Shown here piece after piece: positions 27,373 through 35,143 of a DNA stretch of 64,000 nucleotides. Position 1 is the first letter of the stretch, and each line of letters opens with the position of its first letter. The DNA lies in contig JBBCGS010000003.1 of assembly GCA_037200125.1 (NCBI GenBank), positions 868,001 to 932,000 of the forward strand, in the 5' to 3' direction. Position numbers and translations under genes: made by a program. A model generated the notes under the pieces. That model made no database searches, was not told the origin of the DNA, and saw only the letters and a program-made list of their open reading frames with translations. Origin of the DNA: JADGHX01 sp037200125. Its GTDB lineage: Bacteria > Pseudomonadota > Gammaproteobacteria > Steroidobacterales > Steroidobacteraceae.

Positions 27373-27427
27373 GGCATCGCCAGGAAGTTTCGCGCTGGCA
27401 CGCCCCGCGGCCTGCGCAAACCTCAAA

Positions 27428-27475
27428 CGAAGAACCCGGCTCGTGCTCACGCGCGGCCGGGTTCTTCGCTTTGGG
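27428..27475 (+). terminator. Rho-independent terminator after the HU-family gene
   Basis: Perfect 13-bp stem CGAAGAACCCGGC (27428-27440) with GCCGGGTTCTTCG (27456-27468), 15-nt loop, then CTTTGGG. Confidence 0.75.
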
Positions 27476-27491
27476 GAGCCTCGACGTGCAG

Positions 27492-27570
27492 GGCGCGGGC
27501 GTACCTACGCGTTACCGCAGGCGGCAAAAACCACGCTTTTTGCCGCCGGAAATGCGGCGTGGTATCGAGA
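27492..27570 (-). repeat. Dispersed hairpin repeat, copy 1
   Basis: Read on the minus strand this stretch matches 33668-33747 (plus strand) at roughly three bases in four, including CAAAAAGC, TTTTGCCGCCTGC, CGCGTAG and ACGC. It contains a perfect 11-bp hairpin (GGCGGCAAAAA 27520-27530 with TTTTTGCCGCC 27537-27547), which could also serve as a terminator in both directions. Confidence 0.55.
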
Positions 27571-27594
27571 AAATCGTCAGGAGACGATTTTCTC
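27567..27594 (-). terminator. Hairpin spanning the hydrolase stop codon
   Basis: Perfect 12-bp stem GAGAAAATCGTC (27567-27578) with GACGATTTTCTC (27583-27594), 4-nt loop. It includes the last codons and stop of the minus-strand hydrolase, so it probably ends the htpG-fkp-hydrolase transcript or protects its 3' end. Confidence 0.55.
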
Positions 27595-28236
27595 CGCTGA
27601 AGTAGCGAACGACGTTACGACGTCGCGTAATTCATTCAATTTGCCGTGGAAGAAATGTTCCACGCCCGGGATCAGCGCAATCTCGGGCGGCTGCGGCAAC
27701 TTCGATGCCCAGTCGATCACTTCCGTGTGGTTCACCAGATCGTCCTGGTCGCCCTGGACGATGAGCCACGGGCACGTGGGCATCGCTACGCCGTCGAGCG
27801 GAACGCGACGAATAGCGGGCGCGACGGTGACCAGACGCGCAGGGCTCGCCTGAGACGCCGCACGAATCGCGACCGCCCCACCGAAGGAAAAGCCCCCGAG
27901 CCACAGCGCCGCGTCCGGCCATTTTTCCCTGCCGGCAGCGACGACAGCCAATGCGTCTTCGGTTTCGCCGATGCCATCCGCGAAGCTGCCCGCGCTCTTG
28001 CCGACGCCACGGAAATTGAAACGAATGGTCGCAAGGCCCAGATCGTGAAACGCCCGCGCGAGCGAATACACGACCTTGTTGTCCAGCGTGCCGCCGAACA
28101 GCGGGTGCGGATGGCAGATGACGCCGAACGCGGTGACACGCTCGAGGCCCTGCGGCGTCTCGATGCGAGCCTCCAGGTCTCCAGCAGGCCCGTTGAGCGT
28201 CACGCGCTCATGGAAAGGCAGCGCGCTCGCGGTCAC
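27577..28236 (-). CDS. Alpha/beta hydrolase
   Basis: 219 residues, starts GTG overlapping the FKBP stop (GTGA). The fold is shown by ICHPHPLFGGTLDNKVV (oxyanion side), FRGVGKSAG, the nucleophile elbow GGFSFGG, Asp in VQGDQDDLVNHTE and His in PGVEHFFHGK. This matches a family of small hydrolases close to dienelactone hydrolase/CocE-type proteins; the substrate is unknown. Third gene of the htpG operon. Confidence 0.88.
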   Translation of the reverse strand: MTASALPFHERVTLNGPAGDLEARIETPQGLERVTAFGVICHPHPLFGGTLDNKVVYSLARAFHDLGLATIRFNFRGVGKSAGSFADGIGETEDALAVVAAGREKWPDAALWLGGFSFGGAVAIRAASQASPARLVTVAPAIRRVPLDGVAMPTCPWLIVQGDQDDLVNHTEVIDWASKLPQPPEIALIPGVEHFFHGKLNELRDVVTSFATSAEKIVS

Positions 28237-28706
28237 TCGATCCCCACGAGCTCCACATCGAACACGAGCGTGGCGTTCGGCGGGATCACCCCGCCCGCGC
28301 CGTGCGCGCCATAGCCTTTCTCAGGCGGAATCACGAGCCGGCGCTGGCCGCCGACCTGCATGCCTTCCACACCCTCGTCCCAGCCCAGGATCACCATGCC
28401 TGCGCCCAGCTCGAAATCGAACGGCTGGTTGCGATCGCGCGAGCTGTCGAACTTCGTCCCCTTCTTCTCCGGCGCACTGTCGGCGTAAAGCCAACCCGTG
28501 TAGTGCACCACGGCCGTCTGGCCCTTCTTGATGGCCGGCCCCGTGCCGGTCTTGATGTCGGTCATGAATGGCTCTCCTGGAGCTGCGGCGGCCGGGGCCG
28601 GCACAGCATCTGCCGGGCCGGCGGAATCAGAATGATGGACGATGTTGATGATCAGGCCGGCGGCAATCAACGCAAGCGCGCCCGCGCCGACCCAGTAACG
28701 GTTCAT
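28233..28706 (-). CDS. FKBP-type peptidyl-prolyl isomerase, membrane-anchored or secreted
   Basis: 157 residues. Residues 6-23 are a hydrophobic anchor or signal (VGAGALALIAAGLIINIV), followed by a Pro/Ala linker and an FKBP domain (about 50-157): VVHYTGWLY, KFDSSRDRNQPFDFELG, VILGWDEGVEGMQVGGQRRL, PPEKGYGAHGAGGVIPPNATL. It likely folds envelope proteins. It overlaps htpG by 4 bp. Confidence 0.92.
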   Translation of the reverse strand: MNRYWVGAGALALIAAGLIINIVHHSDSAGPADAVPAPAAAAPGEPFMTDIKTGTGPAIKKGQTAVVHYTGWLYADSAPEKKGTKFDSSRDRNQPFDFELGAGMVILGWDEGVEGMQVGGQRRLVIPPEKGYGAHGAGGVIPPNATLVFDVELVGIE

Positions 28707-30595
28707 GCAGAGGTGCCGGCAAGGCGGATCAACACCCTGTTCAGGCGCTGCACGTACGCCGTGGGATTCGCCAGCTGCCCGCCCTCCGCCAATGCGGCCT
28801 GATCGTAGAGAAGCTGCGCCAATTCGGCGAACTGGTCTTTGTCACTCACGCCATCGAGATATTTCACGAGGGGGTGCGACACGTTGAGCTCGAGCGCCGG
28901 CTTCGATTCCGGCGGCTTCTGCCCCGCTGCGAGCAGCACGCGGCGCATGTTGGAGCCCAGTTCGTCCTCGCCCAACACGAGCACGGACGGCGAATCCTTC
29001 AGGCGTGTGCTCGTGCGCACGTCGCTCACGCGATCGCCCACGGCGTCCTTCACGCGCTTGAGCAGGTCTTCGCTTTCTTTCTGCTGGGCTTCGGCTTCCT
29101 TCGCTTTGTCCGCCTCGCCCGCGAGCGTGCCCAGCTCGAGATCGCCGCGCACGGCGTCCTTGAACTTCTTGCCCTCGAACTCCTCGATCTGGCCCATGAC
29201 CCATTCGTCGATGCGGTCGCCGAGGAGCAGCACTTCGATGCCGCGGTCCTTCAGCTGCTCGATATAGGGGCTCGCGCGAGCGGACTCGATGCTGTCGGAA
29301 ATGATGTAGTAGATGCGCTCCTGCCCTTCCTTCATGCGCTCCACGTACTGCTTGAGGCTGACCGAGGGCTCATTGCCCTCTTCCCGGGTGCTCGCAAATC
29401 GGAGCAGGGGTAACAGCTTGTCGCGATTCGTGCGGTCTTCGGCCAGGCCTTCCTTCAGGACGGCGCCGAACTCCTTCCACACGGTCTTGTACTTCTCGGG
29501 CTCGTCGTTCGCGAGCTTCGTGAGGGTTTCCAGCACGCGCCGGGTGAGGCCGTTGCGGATGGCCTCCACTTCCGGGTCCTGCTGAAGCAGCTCGCGCGAG
29601 ACGTTGAGCGGCAGGTCCCCCGAGTCCACCACGCCCTTCACGAAGCGCAGGTAGAGCGGCAGGAACTGTTCCGCGTCGTCCATGATGAAGACTCGCTTCA
29701 CATAGAGCTTGAGGCCGCGTGCCACATCCCGCTGCCACAGATCGAAGGGCGCGCGGCTCGGGATGTAAAGCAGGCTCGTGTACTCGCGCTTGCCCTCGAC
29801 CCGGTTGTGGCTCCAGGCCAGCGGCTCCCCGTGGTCGTGCGAGACGTGCTGGTAGAACTGCTTGTACTCGTCGTCCGGGATTTCGCTGCGCGGACGCGTC
29901 CAGAGCGCCTTGGCCTGGTTCACCGCCTCATACTCGACCGACGCCTCGCCTTCCTTGCGCATGAGCACCGGGAAGCTGATGTGATCGGAATAGCGGCGGA
30001 TCAGGCTGCGGAGGCGCCACGCATCGGCAAACTCCTTGGCGTCTTCCTTGAGGTGCAGGGTGACGGCGGTGCCGCGCTCCGTGCGCGTGACGGTTTCGAC
30101 GGTGAACTCGCCATCCGCGCTGGACTCCCAGCGCACGCCTGTGTCATCCGGCGCGCCGGCCTTGCGAGTGAGGACCTCCACCCGATCCGCCACGATGAAT
30201 GCCGAGTAGAACCCGACGCCGAACTGGCCGATGAGCTGCGAATCCTTCTGCTGGTCGCCGGACAGATTCTTGAAGAACTCCGAGGTGCCGGACTTGGCGA
30301 TCGTGCCGAGGTGCTCGATGGCCTCCTCGCGCGTCATGCCGATGCCGTTGTCCCGGAGCGTGAGGGTGCCCTTGTCCGGATCGGCGTCGATCCAGATCTT
30401 GAGCTCGCTCTCCGCGCCCAGCAGGGCGGGATTGGCGATCGATTCGAAGCGCAGGCGGTCGTTCGCGTCCGACGCGTTCGAAACCAGCTCCCGGAGGAAG
30501 ATCTCCCGGTTGCTGTACAGGGAATGGATCATCAGCTGCAGCAGCTGACGGACTTCGGTTTGAAAACCGCGGGTTTCTTTTTGTGGCGCGCTCAT
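28703..30595 (-). CDS. htpG: Molecular chaperone HtpG (Hsp90)
   Basis: 630 residues, normal for HtpG. N-terminal GHKL ATPase: LRELVSNASDANDRLRFE, DNGIGMTREEAIEHLG, GQFGVGFYSAFIVADRV. The middle domain carries LPLNVSRELLQQ and the C-terminal dimer domain is complete. It is first in an overlapping operon with FKBP and hydrolase genes, a protein-quality unit. A heat-shock-type promoter is visible just upstream. Confidence 0.97.
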   Translation of the reverse strand: MSAPQKETRGFQTEVRQLLQLMIHSLYSNREIFLRELVSNASDANDRLRFESIANPALLGAESELKIWIDADPDKGTLTLRDNGIGMTREEAIEHLGTIAKSGTSEFFKNLSGDQQKDSQLIGQFGVGFYSAFIVADRVEVLTRKAGAPDDTGVRWESSADGEFTVETVTRTERGTAVTLHLKEDAKEFADAWRLRSLIRRYSDHISFPVLMRKEGEASVEYEAVNQAKALWTRPRSEIPDDEYKQFYQHVSHDHGEPLAWSHNRVEGKREYTSLLYIPSRAPFDLWQRDVARGLKLYVKRVFIMDDAEQFLPLYLRFVKGVVDSGDLPLNVSRELLQQDPEVEAIRNGLTRRVLETLTKLANDEPEKYKTVWKEFGAVLKEGLAEDRTNRDKLLPLLRFASTREEGNEPSVSLKQYVERMKEGQERIYYIISDSIESARASPYIEQLKDRGIEVLLLGDRIDEWVMGQIEEFEGKKFKDAVRGDLELGTLAGEADKAKEAEAQQKESEDLLKRVKDAVGDRVSDVRTSTRLKDSPSVLVLGEDELGSNMRRVLLAAGQKPPESKPALELNVSHPLVKYLDGVSDKDQFAELAQLLYDQAALAEGGQLANPTAYVQRLNRVLIRLAGTSA

Positions 30596-30606
30596 AGGCG
30601 CGCGAT

Positions 30607-30633
30607 CTTGGGAAAGCGCCAGAAAATTTCAAG
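30607..30633 (-). promoter_or_regulatory. Candidate sigma-32 (heat-shock) promoter for htpG
   Basis: On the minus strand CTTGAAA (30633-30627), 14-bp spacer, CCCAAG (30612-30607). This resembles the CTTGAAA / CCCCAT pattern of RpoH promoters, with the -10 half weaker. Transcription would begin about at the htpG start, leaving almost no leader. Confidence 0.55.
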
Positions 30634-30658
30634 CGCCCGACGAAGAAAATCAGCCCGA

Positions 30659-30829
30659 TTACGGTCCGAAGTGCCGGAAGGCGCCCCACAAAGCGGCAGA
30701 ACCCGCCATAAGCGCGGTCGCCAGCGGCGCGGCCACCTCAGCGACCTCAGAGATCGCCGTACTGGCCAGATGGCGACAGGCGTGCGCCCAGTCGTCCAAC
30801 TCATCCCAAAGCAGCAGCATGATTTCCAT
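30659..30829 (-). CDS. Candidate small protein, 56 residues
   Basis: Open frame upstream of the htpG promoter, starting MEIMLLLWDELDDWAHAC and ending AALWGAFRHFGP. Its codons have the G/C-rich third positions of real genes here. The N-terminal third is acidic and amphipathic, and the last 25 residues (VAAPLATALMAGSAALWGAF) could be a membrane helix. No clear ribosome site precedes the ATG at 30829; an inner ATG at 30820 is an alternative. Function unknown, not certain to be expressed. Confidence 0.4.
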   Translation of the reverse strand: MEIMLLLWDELDDWAHACRHLASTAISEVAEVAAPLATALMAGSAALWGAFRHFGP

Positions 30830-31004
30830 GGGTAGAGGACTTTACGGAGCGCTTGTTACGGCTGGTGTGCGCGGGCTCACAACGGTCATTGGCCGCAGGT
30901 GGAGTACGCAGTGGTCGCCTTGCAGGTGGCGCAGTGCGTGCGTAGGCTCTGGACGGTAGCTTGGCATCGCGACTCGCCATAGAGAAAGACAAGGTCTCAT
31001 CCCC

Positions 31005-31703
31005 ATGAAGCGCATCGTCGTCCTGAACCCCAAAGGGGGATCGGGCAAGACGACCCTCGCGATCAATCTGGCGAGCTATTACGCCTCTCGCCAGCAAAAG
31101 CCGGTCCTGATGGATTTCGATCCCCAGGGCTCCTCGGTACGGTGGGCGAAGAAGCGCCAATCGTCGCAGCCGCCGATCCACGTCATCGCGGCCTACGAGA
31201 ACGACGCCCGGACCACGCGCGCCTTCCAGCTGCGTATTCCGCCGCACGCCACGCACGTCATCGTGGACACGCCCGCGGCGCTCGACTCGCCGAAGCTGCC
31301 GGACATCACGCGCGGCGCTCACAAGATCATCGTGCCCGTGCTGCCCTCGGACATCGATATTCACGCCTGTTCCCGCATCATCCGCGACCTGCTGCTCGTG
31401 GCGAAGATTCGTCGCGAGGATGATCGCATCGGAGTGATCGCGAACCGAATCCGTCGCAATACGCTGACGTATCAGTCGCTGATCCGCTTCCTGCAGACGC
31501 TGGGGATCCCGATCATCACCACGATTCGGGATTCGCAGAACTACGTGCGCGCCGCCGAGCTCGGTATCGGCGTGCACGAGATGAAGACGTACGTCGCGCG
31601 GGAGGACGTGGAGCAGTGGGAGCCGCTGATCAAATGGCTCGACAAGCCGGGAGCGAACGACACGGTCCCTACGCCGGCCTCACCCGCTACTGTCAGCGCC
31701 TGA
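31005..31703 (+). CDS. Orphan ParA-family ATPase
   Basis: 232 residues with canonical deviant Walker A (NPKGGSGKTTLAINLASYY), Walker A' LMDFDPQGSS and Walker B HVIVDTPAAL. No parB or parS is visible beside it. Similar stand-alone ParA/MinD-like proteins position polar or cytoplasmic machinery such as chemosensory arrays or pili, but nothing here proves the partner. It lies between htpG and a small gene of the opposite strand and is followed by repeat-rich DNA. Confidence 0.88.
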   Translation: MKRIVVLNPKGGSGKTTLAINLASYYASRQQKPVLMDFDPQGSSVRWAKKRQSSQPPIHVIAAYENDARTTRAFQLRIPPHATHVIVDTPAALDSPKLPDITRGAHKIIVPVLPSDIDIHACSRIIRDLLLVAKIRREDDRIGVIANRIRRNTLTYQSLIRFLQTLGIPIITTIRDSQNYVRAAELGIGVHEMKTYVAREDVEQWEPLIKWLDKPGANDTVPTPASPATVSA

Positions 31704-31765
31704 ACAGATCGAGAAGCCCTCAGTCAGCGGGCGCCTGAACAGATCAGGAAGCCCTCAGTCAGCGG
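31696..31765 (+). repeat. 35-bp tandem duplication at the 3' end of the orphan parA
   Basis: Two adjacent 35-bp units (31696-31730 and 31731-31765) starting GCGCCTGAACAGATC, differing in three bases. The first copy contains the last codons and stop of the ParA gene; the second repeats that end without a gene. Confidence 0.85.
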
Positions 31766-31777
31766 GCGGCTTGGAAT

Positions 31778-31812
31778 GCCCTCTTAGCCGCCCGGCGATT
31801 GAGGGCTTCTTT
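31778..31812 (+). repeat. 35-bp terminator-like dispersed repeat, copy B
   Basis: Starts GCCCTCTTAGCCGCCCGGCG, ends GAGGGCTTCTTT; hairpin GCCCTC/GAGGGC with inner GCCG/CGGC, then TTCTTT. It follows the orphan parA on the same strand and faces the end of the 84-residue minus-strand gene, so a terminator role is likely. Confidence 0.85.
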
Positions 31813-31819
31813 GCATCCG

Positions 31820-32074
31820 CTATTTCTTCGGAGCCACCGGCGCAGGCGCCGGCTCGTCGTCGAACGAGTCTTTCATCCGGTCCGCCCAATTCTTGTAGTT
31901 GGACCAGGTGTAGAGGTTCTTGGTGATCGCCGCATGTCGTGCGCGCGCCCGCTGCATGCGGTCGAGCCACGTGGCATACGCGTCGGATTCATTGGGCACG
32001 CCCGGTTTCGCAACCGGCATTGCATCCGTACGCACTGGCGGCGGCGGATCGCGTCCCCTGTCAGATGAGCTCAT
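31820..32074 (-). CDS. Small hypothetical protein, 84 residues
   Basis: Hydrophilic protein beginning MSSSDRGRDPPPPV with a central helix (YATWLDRMQRARARHAAI) and Pro/Ala-rich end (APAPVAPKK). The ATG is preceded by GGAG at 5-bp spacing, which supports real translation. No known family recognised. It lies downstream of no other gene on its strand except ppnN's far side; the repeat copy B lies just past its stop. Confidence 0.65.
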   Translation of the reverse strand: MSSSDRGRDPPPPVRTDAMPVAKPGVPNESDAYATWLDRMQRARARHAAITKNLYTWSNYKNWADRMKDSFDDEPAPAPVAPKK

Positions 32075-32240
32075 AGCTTCTCCAGAAAAACTTGATCACA
32101 GGGTACGGCTTCAACTGGGGGGACGCAGGAACTGGTTCACGAAGACCTGGGGGGTGCGGCAAGCATTTGCCGCAGATTCGAGCAACACGCGAACTGCTCA
32201 GTAAAAGGCTCGCGTTATGTAACGCCTGCGGAAAAACGCG

Positions 32241-33626
32241 TCAGGCGACGAGGCGGTAGCAGGGCTTGTACGTCGTCCCCGGCAACTTCATGCGCAACTG
32301 CGCGACGAACGCGGCTAGCAATTCATCCAGTAGTTTCATCAGCGAAGGATCGCCGTGCAGCTCGTACGGACCGAGCTTCTCGATCGCCTGGATGCCGTAT
32401 TCCTTCACGTTGCCGGTGACGATGCCGGAGAACGCGCGGCGCAGATTCGCTGCGAGCTTGTGTATGGGCTGGTCCCGATGCAGCTCGAGCGCGCGCATCG
32501 ACTCGTGCGTGACTTCGAATGGATGCTGGAAGTCCTCAGGCACGGACAGCAGCCAGTTGAAGTTGTAGGAATCGCTCTGCTTCTTGCGGAACTCGCGCAC
32601 CGCGGCCATGCCGCCGGCGAGTTGACGCGCGACGCCCGCGGGATCGTCCACCACGATCGTGAGGCGCTTCATCGCCTGCTCGCCGAGCGTTCCGGCAATG
32701 AAGCGGCTCAGGTGCTCGAAATAGCCCGCGCTCTCCGCCGGCCCGGTGAGGATGACCGGCAGCGGCTGATCGCGGTTGGCCGGGTCGAGCAGGATTCCCA
32801 GCAGATACAGAATTTCTTCGGCGGTGCCCGCACCGCCGGGAAACACGACGATGCCGTGAGCCATGCGCACGAACGCTTCGAGCCGCTTCTCGATGTCCGG
32901 CATGATCACGAGCTGGTTGACGATGGGATTAGGCGGCTCCGCCGCGATGATCCCCGGCTCGGTGAGACCGATGTAGCGCCCATTCTCGATGCGCTGCTTG
33001 GCGTGGCCGATCGTGGCGCCCTTCATCGGACCCTTCATCGCGCCGGGACCGCAACCGGTGCACACATCCAGGCCGCGCAGGCCCATCTCGTAACCGACCT
33101 TCTTCGTGTACTTGTATTCGGCGTTGCCGATCGAATGGCCGCCCCAGCACACGATGAGATTCGGGCGCGCGCGCACGTCCAGCAGGCGCGCGTTGCGCAG
33201 CACGTGGAAGACCGCGTTGGTGATCTCGCCGGAGTCGTTGAGGTTGAAGCGGCCGCTCTCGAGGATGTCGTTGGCGATGAAAACCACGTCGCGCAGCACG
33301 GCGAACAGGTGCTCCTTGATGCCGCGAATCATCTCGCCATCGACGAAGGCCTGCGCCGGCGCGTTGTGGATGTCGAGGCGGATGCCCCAGGCGTGCCGCA
33401 CCACCTGGATATCGAAGTTGGCGTAGCGGTCGAAAATCTCTTTGGCGTTGTCCGTATCGGCGCCGCTGTTCAGCACCGCGAGCGCGCATTTGCGGAACAA
33501 CGGATACAGACCGCTCTGGCTCGTATCGAGCAGCTTGCGGATTTCAGCCTGCGAGAGGTGCTCGAGGCTGCCGCGCGGGCCGACGTCGGCGTCGACGAAT
33601 TCAGGAACGACGATGCTGCTTTCCAC
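32241..33626 (-). CDS. ppnN: Pyrimidine/purine nucleotide 5'-monophosphate nucleosidase
   Basis: 461 residues, matching the ~454-residue E. coli PpnN (YgdH). It cleaves nucleoside monophosphates to base and ribose-5-phosphate and is (p)ppGpp-controlled in E. coli. The central LOG/lysine-decarboxylase-like domain has CTGCGPGAMKGPMKGA and VVFPGGAGTAEEILYLLG (the PGGxGTxxE motif). The N-terminal and C-terminal extensions typical of PpnN are present. The start is GTG 33626 after a GAGG ribosome site. Confidence 0.92.
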   Translation of the reverse strand: MESSIVVPEFVDADVGPRGSLEHLSQAEIRKLLDTSQSGLYPLFRKCALAVLNSGADTDNAKEIFDRYANFDIQVVRHAWGIRLDIHNAPAQAFVDGEMIRGIKEHLFAVLRDVVFIANDILESGRFNLNDSGEITNAVFHVLRNARLLDVRARPNLIVCWGGHSIGNAEYKYTKKVGYEMGLRGLDVCTGCGPGAMKGPMKGATIGHAKQRIENGRYIGLTEPGIIAAEPPNPIVNQLVIMPDIEKRLEAFVRMAHGIVVFPGGAGTAEEILYLLGILLDPANRDQPLPVILTGPAESAGYFEHLSRFIAGTLGEQAMKRLTIVVDDPAGVARQLAGGMAAVREFRKKQSDSYNFNWLLSVPEDFQHPFEVTHESMRALELHRDQPIHKLAANLRRAFSGIVTGNVKEYGIQAIEKLGPYELHGDPSLMKLLDELLAAFVAQLRMKLPGTTYKPCYRLVA

Positions 33627-33645
33627 GCTATCCTCGGTTAATTTG

Positions 33646-33670
33646 AAAAAAGTCGCCTGCGGCGTTTTTT
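33646..33670 (-). terminator. Bidirectional hairpin between the L,D-transpeptidase gene and ppnN
   Basis: A6 run (33646-33651), CGCC-TGC-GGCG hairpin, T6 run (33665-33670). Short stem extended by A/T pairing, with U-run in either direction. Confidence 0.45.
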
Positions 33671-33747
33671 TCGGACATCCGCTGCGTTGCCGGTGACAAA
33701 AAGCACGGCTTTTGCCGCCTGCCCCGGCGCGTAGCCACGCTCGGGCG
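33668..33747 (+). repeat. Dispersed hairpin repeat, copy 2
   Basis: Matches the minus strand of 27492-27570: CCGG, CAAAAAGC, TTTTGCCGCCTGC, CGCGTAG, ACGC in the same order and spacing. It holds the hairpin half CAAAAAGC...GCTTTTG. It lies in the gap between the L,D-transpeptidase gene and ppnN. Confidence 0.55.
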
Positions 33748-33777
33748 TGACGGCTCCTGGGAACATCATCATCTTCG

Positions 33778-34353
33778 CTACGGCAGAATTTCGATCGGTG
33801 CGTTGTCCGCGGTCAGCAGCCATATCTCCAACATGTCGGAGTTCGACACGGCGATACAGCCGTCGGTCCAATCGCTACTCGTGTAATAAGTGGGCGTGTG
33901 CTTGAGCTGATTCGGCAGCCCGTGGATCATGATCGAGCCACCCGACTCCCAGCCATTGCGGCGGGCGTGCTTCATGTCCGCGTCGTTGGGATAGGAAACC
34001 TGGATGGAGAGAAAGAAATCGCTGCGTGGGTTGCGGCGCGTGAGCCGGTAACGGCCTTCGGGCGTGCGGAAATCGCCGGCGCGCTCCTTGTGGCCGACCG
34101 GGTTCAGGCCGAGCGCGACCTTGTAGGTACGCAGGATGCTGTCCCCATGCATGAGGAGCATCTTGCGTTCGCCCTTGTAGACGACCACGCGGTCCGCCGT
34201 GGGCATGCTGGTGGTCGGCCCCTGAACGACGCTGGCGGTGCTCGAACCAAGGGAGTCCGCGCTGGCCCGCTGTGAAAGGGCGAGGCCGGAGACGGCGAGC
34301 AACGAAAGCAACGCAGCCAGAGAAGGGACCAGCGGGCGCAGGAGAGACTTCAT
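33778..34353 (-). CDS. L,D-transpeptidase (YkuD) family protein
   Basis: 191 residues from ATG 34351-34353, which has AGGA close before it and opens a signal sequence (SLAALLSLLAVSGLALS). A longer frame to 34530 is not credible. The YkuD domain spans about 55-190, with GHKERAGDFRTPEGRY, IMIHGLPN and the active-site cysteine in SDWTDGCIAVSN. The residue before the Gly-Cys pair is Asp rather than His, as in the YafK-like branch, which can cleave as well as form peptidoglycan or lipoprotein links. A perfect TATAAT on the minus strand (34396-34391) lies 38 bp upstream. Confidence 0.9.
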   Translation of the reverse strand: MKSLLRPLVPSLAALLSLLAVSGLALSQRASADSLGSSTASVVQGPTTSMPTADRVVVYKGERKMLLMHGDSILRTYKVALGLNPVGHKERAGDFRTPEGRYRLTRRNPRSDFFLSIQVSYPNDADMKHARRNGWESGGSIMIHGLPNQLKHTPTYYTSSDWTDGCIAVSNSDMLEIWLLTADNAPIEILP

Positions 34354-34390
34354 TTTCCTATCAAACAAGCACTTGCGGAATCTGCCGGGG

Positions 34391-34396
34391 ATTATA
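34391..34396 (-). promoter_or_regulatory. -10 box of the L,D-transpeptidase gene
   Basis: TATAAT on the minus strand; no good -35 at the usual distance. Confidence 0.4.
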
Positions 34397-34566
34397 GGGG
34401 CTCCGCGTGTCGGGAGCGACGTGCGCTGGTTCGGTTTTTCGGCGTGTCGGCGCGAGGGTGCGACGCTTTTCGCGCGAAGCGCGAACGCTGCCCGCCTTTT
34501 GTCGGCGTTTTGCGGCAGAGGGATGTTCACATCGATAATGGCCGCGCTTCAGCGGGGAGGCATTGC

Positions 34567-35139
34567 GTGATTCGAACTCGTACGACCGTGGCGGGCAGCA
34601 CCGCGTTCCTGGCACTTGGCATCGCTATCAACCTCGCGGGCTGCGCCATCGAGCCGACCGAGGTGGAAAGCGAACGCCTGGACTCCAACACGGGCACCAC
34701 CGTCACCCTGATGCCGAAACCGGTCGAGCTCATCGTGGAGAAACCGCGGGGGACGAAAACGGATCCCTTCGCATACGTGGCGCCCTTCGAGACGAACAGG
34801 ATGGGGTCGCACGAGCTGTACCTGTGGGTGTCCGCGCCGCAGGCCGCGGGGGCGCTCAGCGTTCCGCAGCTCTACTGCGGGAATAACCTCGTCCCGCTCG
34901 ACAAGTTCGAAGGAACGCCGAAGGAGATGGGGCTTTCGAACGCGCCCTACAAGACGCCCGCGCCGTGGAGCGCGCAGTGGTACTTCAAGGTGTCAGGAGA
35001 AGTGCTCGACTGCCTCGCGACCGCGCCTCGCATCCGCATCACCACACAGGCCGCCGACGCGACCGAGCCGGACAGCTACGTCGCCGAAGGGCAGGCGGCC
35101 TCCGCAGTGAACGTGTTCCTCTCTCGGGTTCGCACGTAA
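34567..35139 (+). CDS. Secreted lipoprotein of unknown function
   Basis: 190 residues from GTG 34567, which follows GGGGAGG at 6-bp spacing. It has a lipoprotein signal with lipobox LAGC (IAINLAGCAIEP), so it is predicted to be anchored to a membrane by its Cys. The mature part has one domain (ELYLWVSAPQAAGAL, LYCGNNLVPLDKF, WYFKVSGEVLDCL) with two conserved-looking cysteines. No family recognised. It ends 4 bp before long-inverted-repeat element 1. Confidence 0.78.
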   Translation: MIRTRTTVAGSTAFLALGIAINLAGCAIEPTEVESERLDSNTGTTVTLMPKPVELIVEKPRGTKTDPFAYVAPFETNRMGSHELYLWVSAPQAAGALSVPQLYCGNNLVPLDKFEGTPKEMGLSNAPYKTPAPWSAQWYFKVSGEVLDCLATAPRIRITTQAADATEPDSYVAEGQAASAVNVFLSRVRT

Positions 35140-35143
35140 GAAA

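Noticed and set aside
31820..32068. 89-residue plus-strand frame overlapping the 84-residue small gene
   Set aside because: The minus-strand frame has a proper ribosome site; the plus frame starts inside the repeat region and has none.
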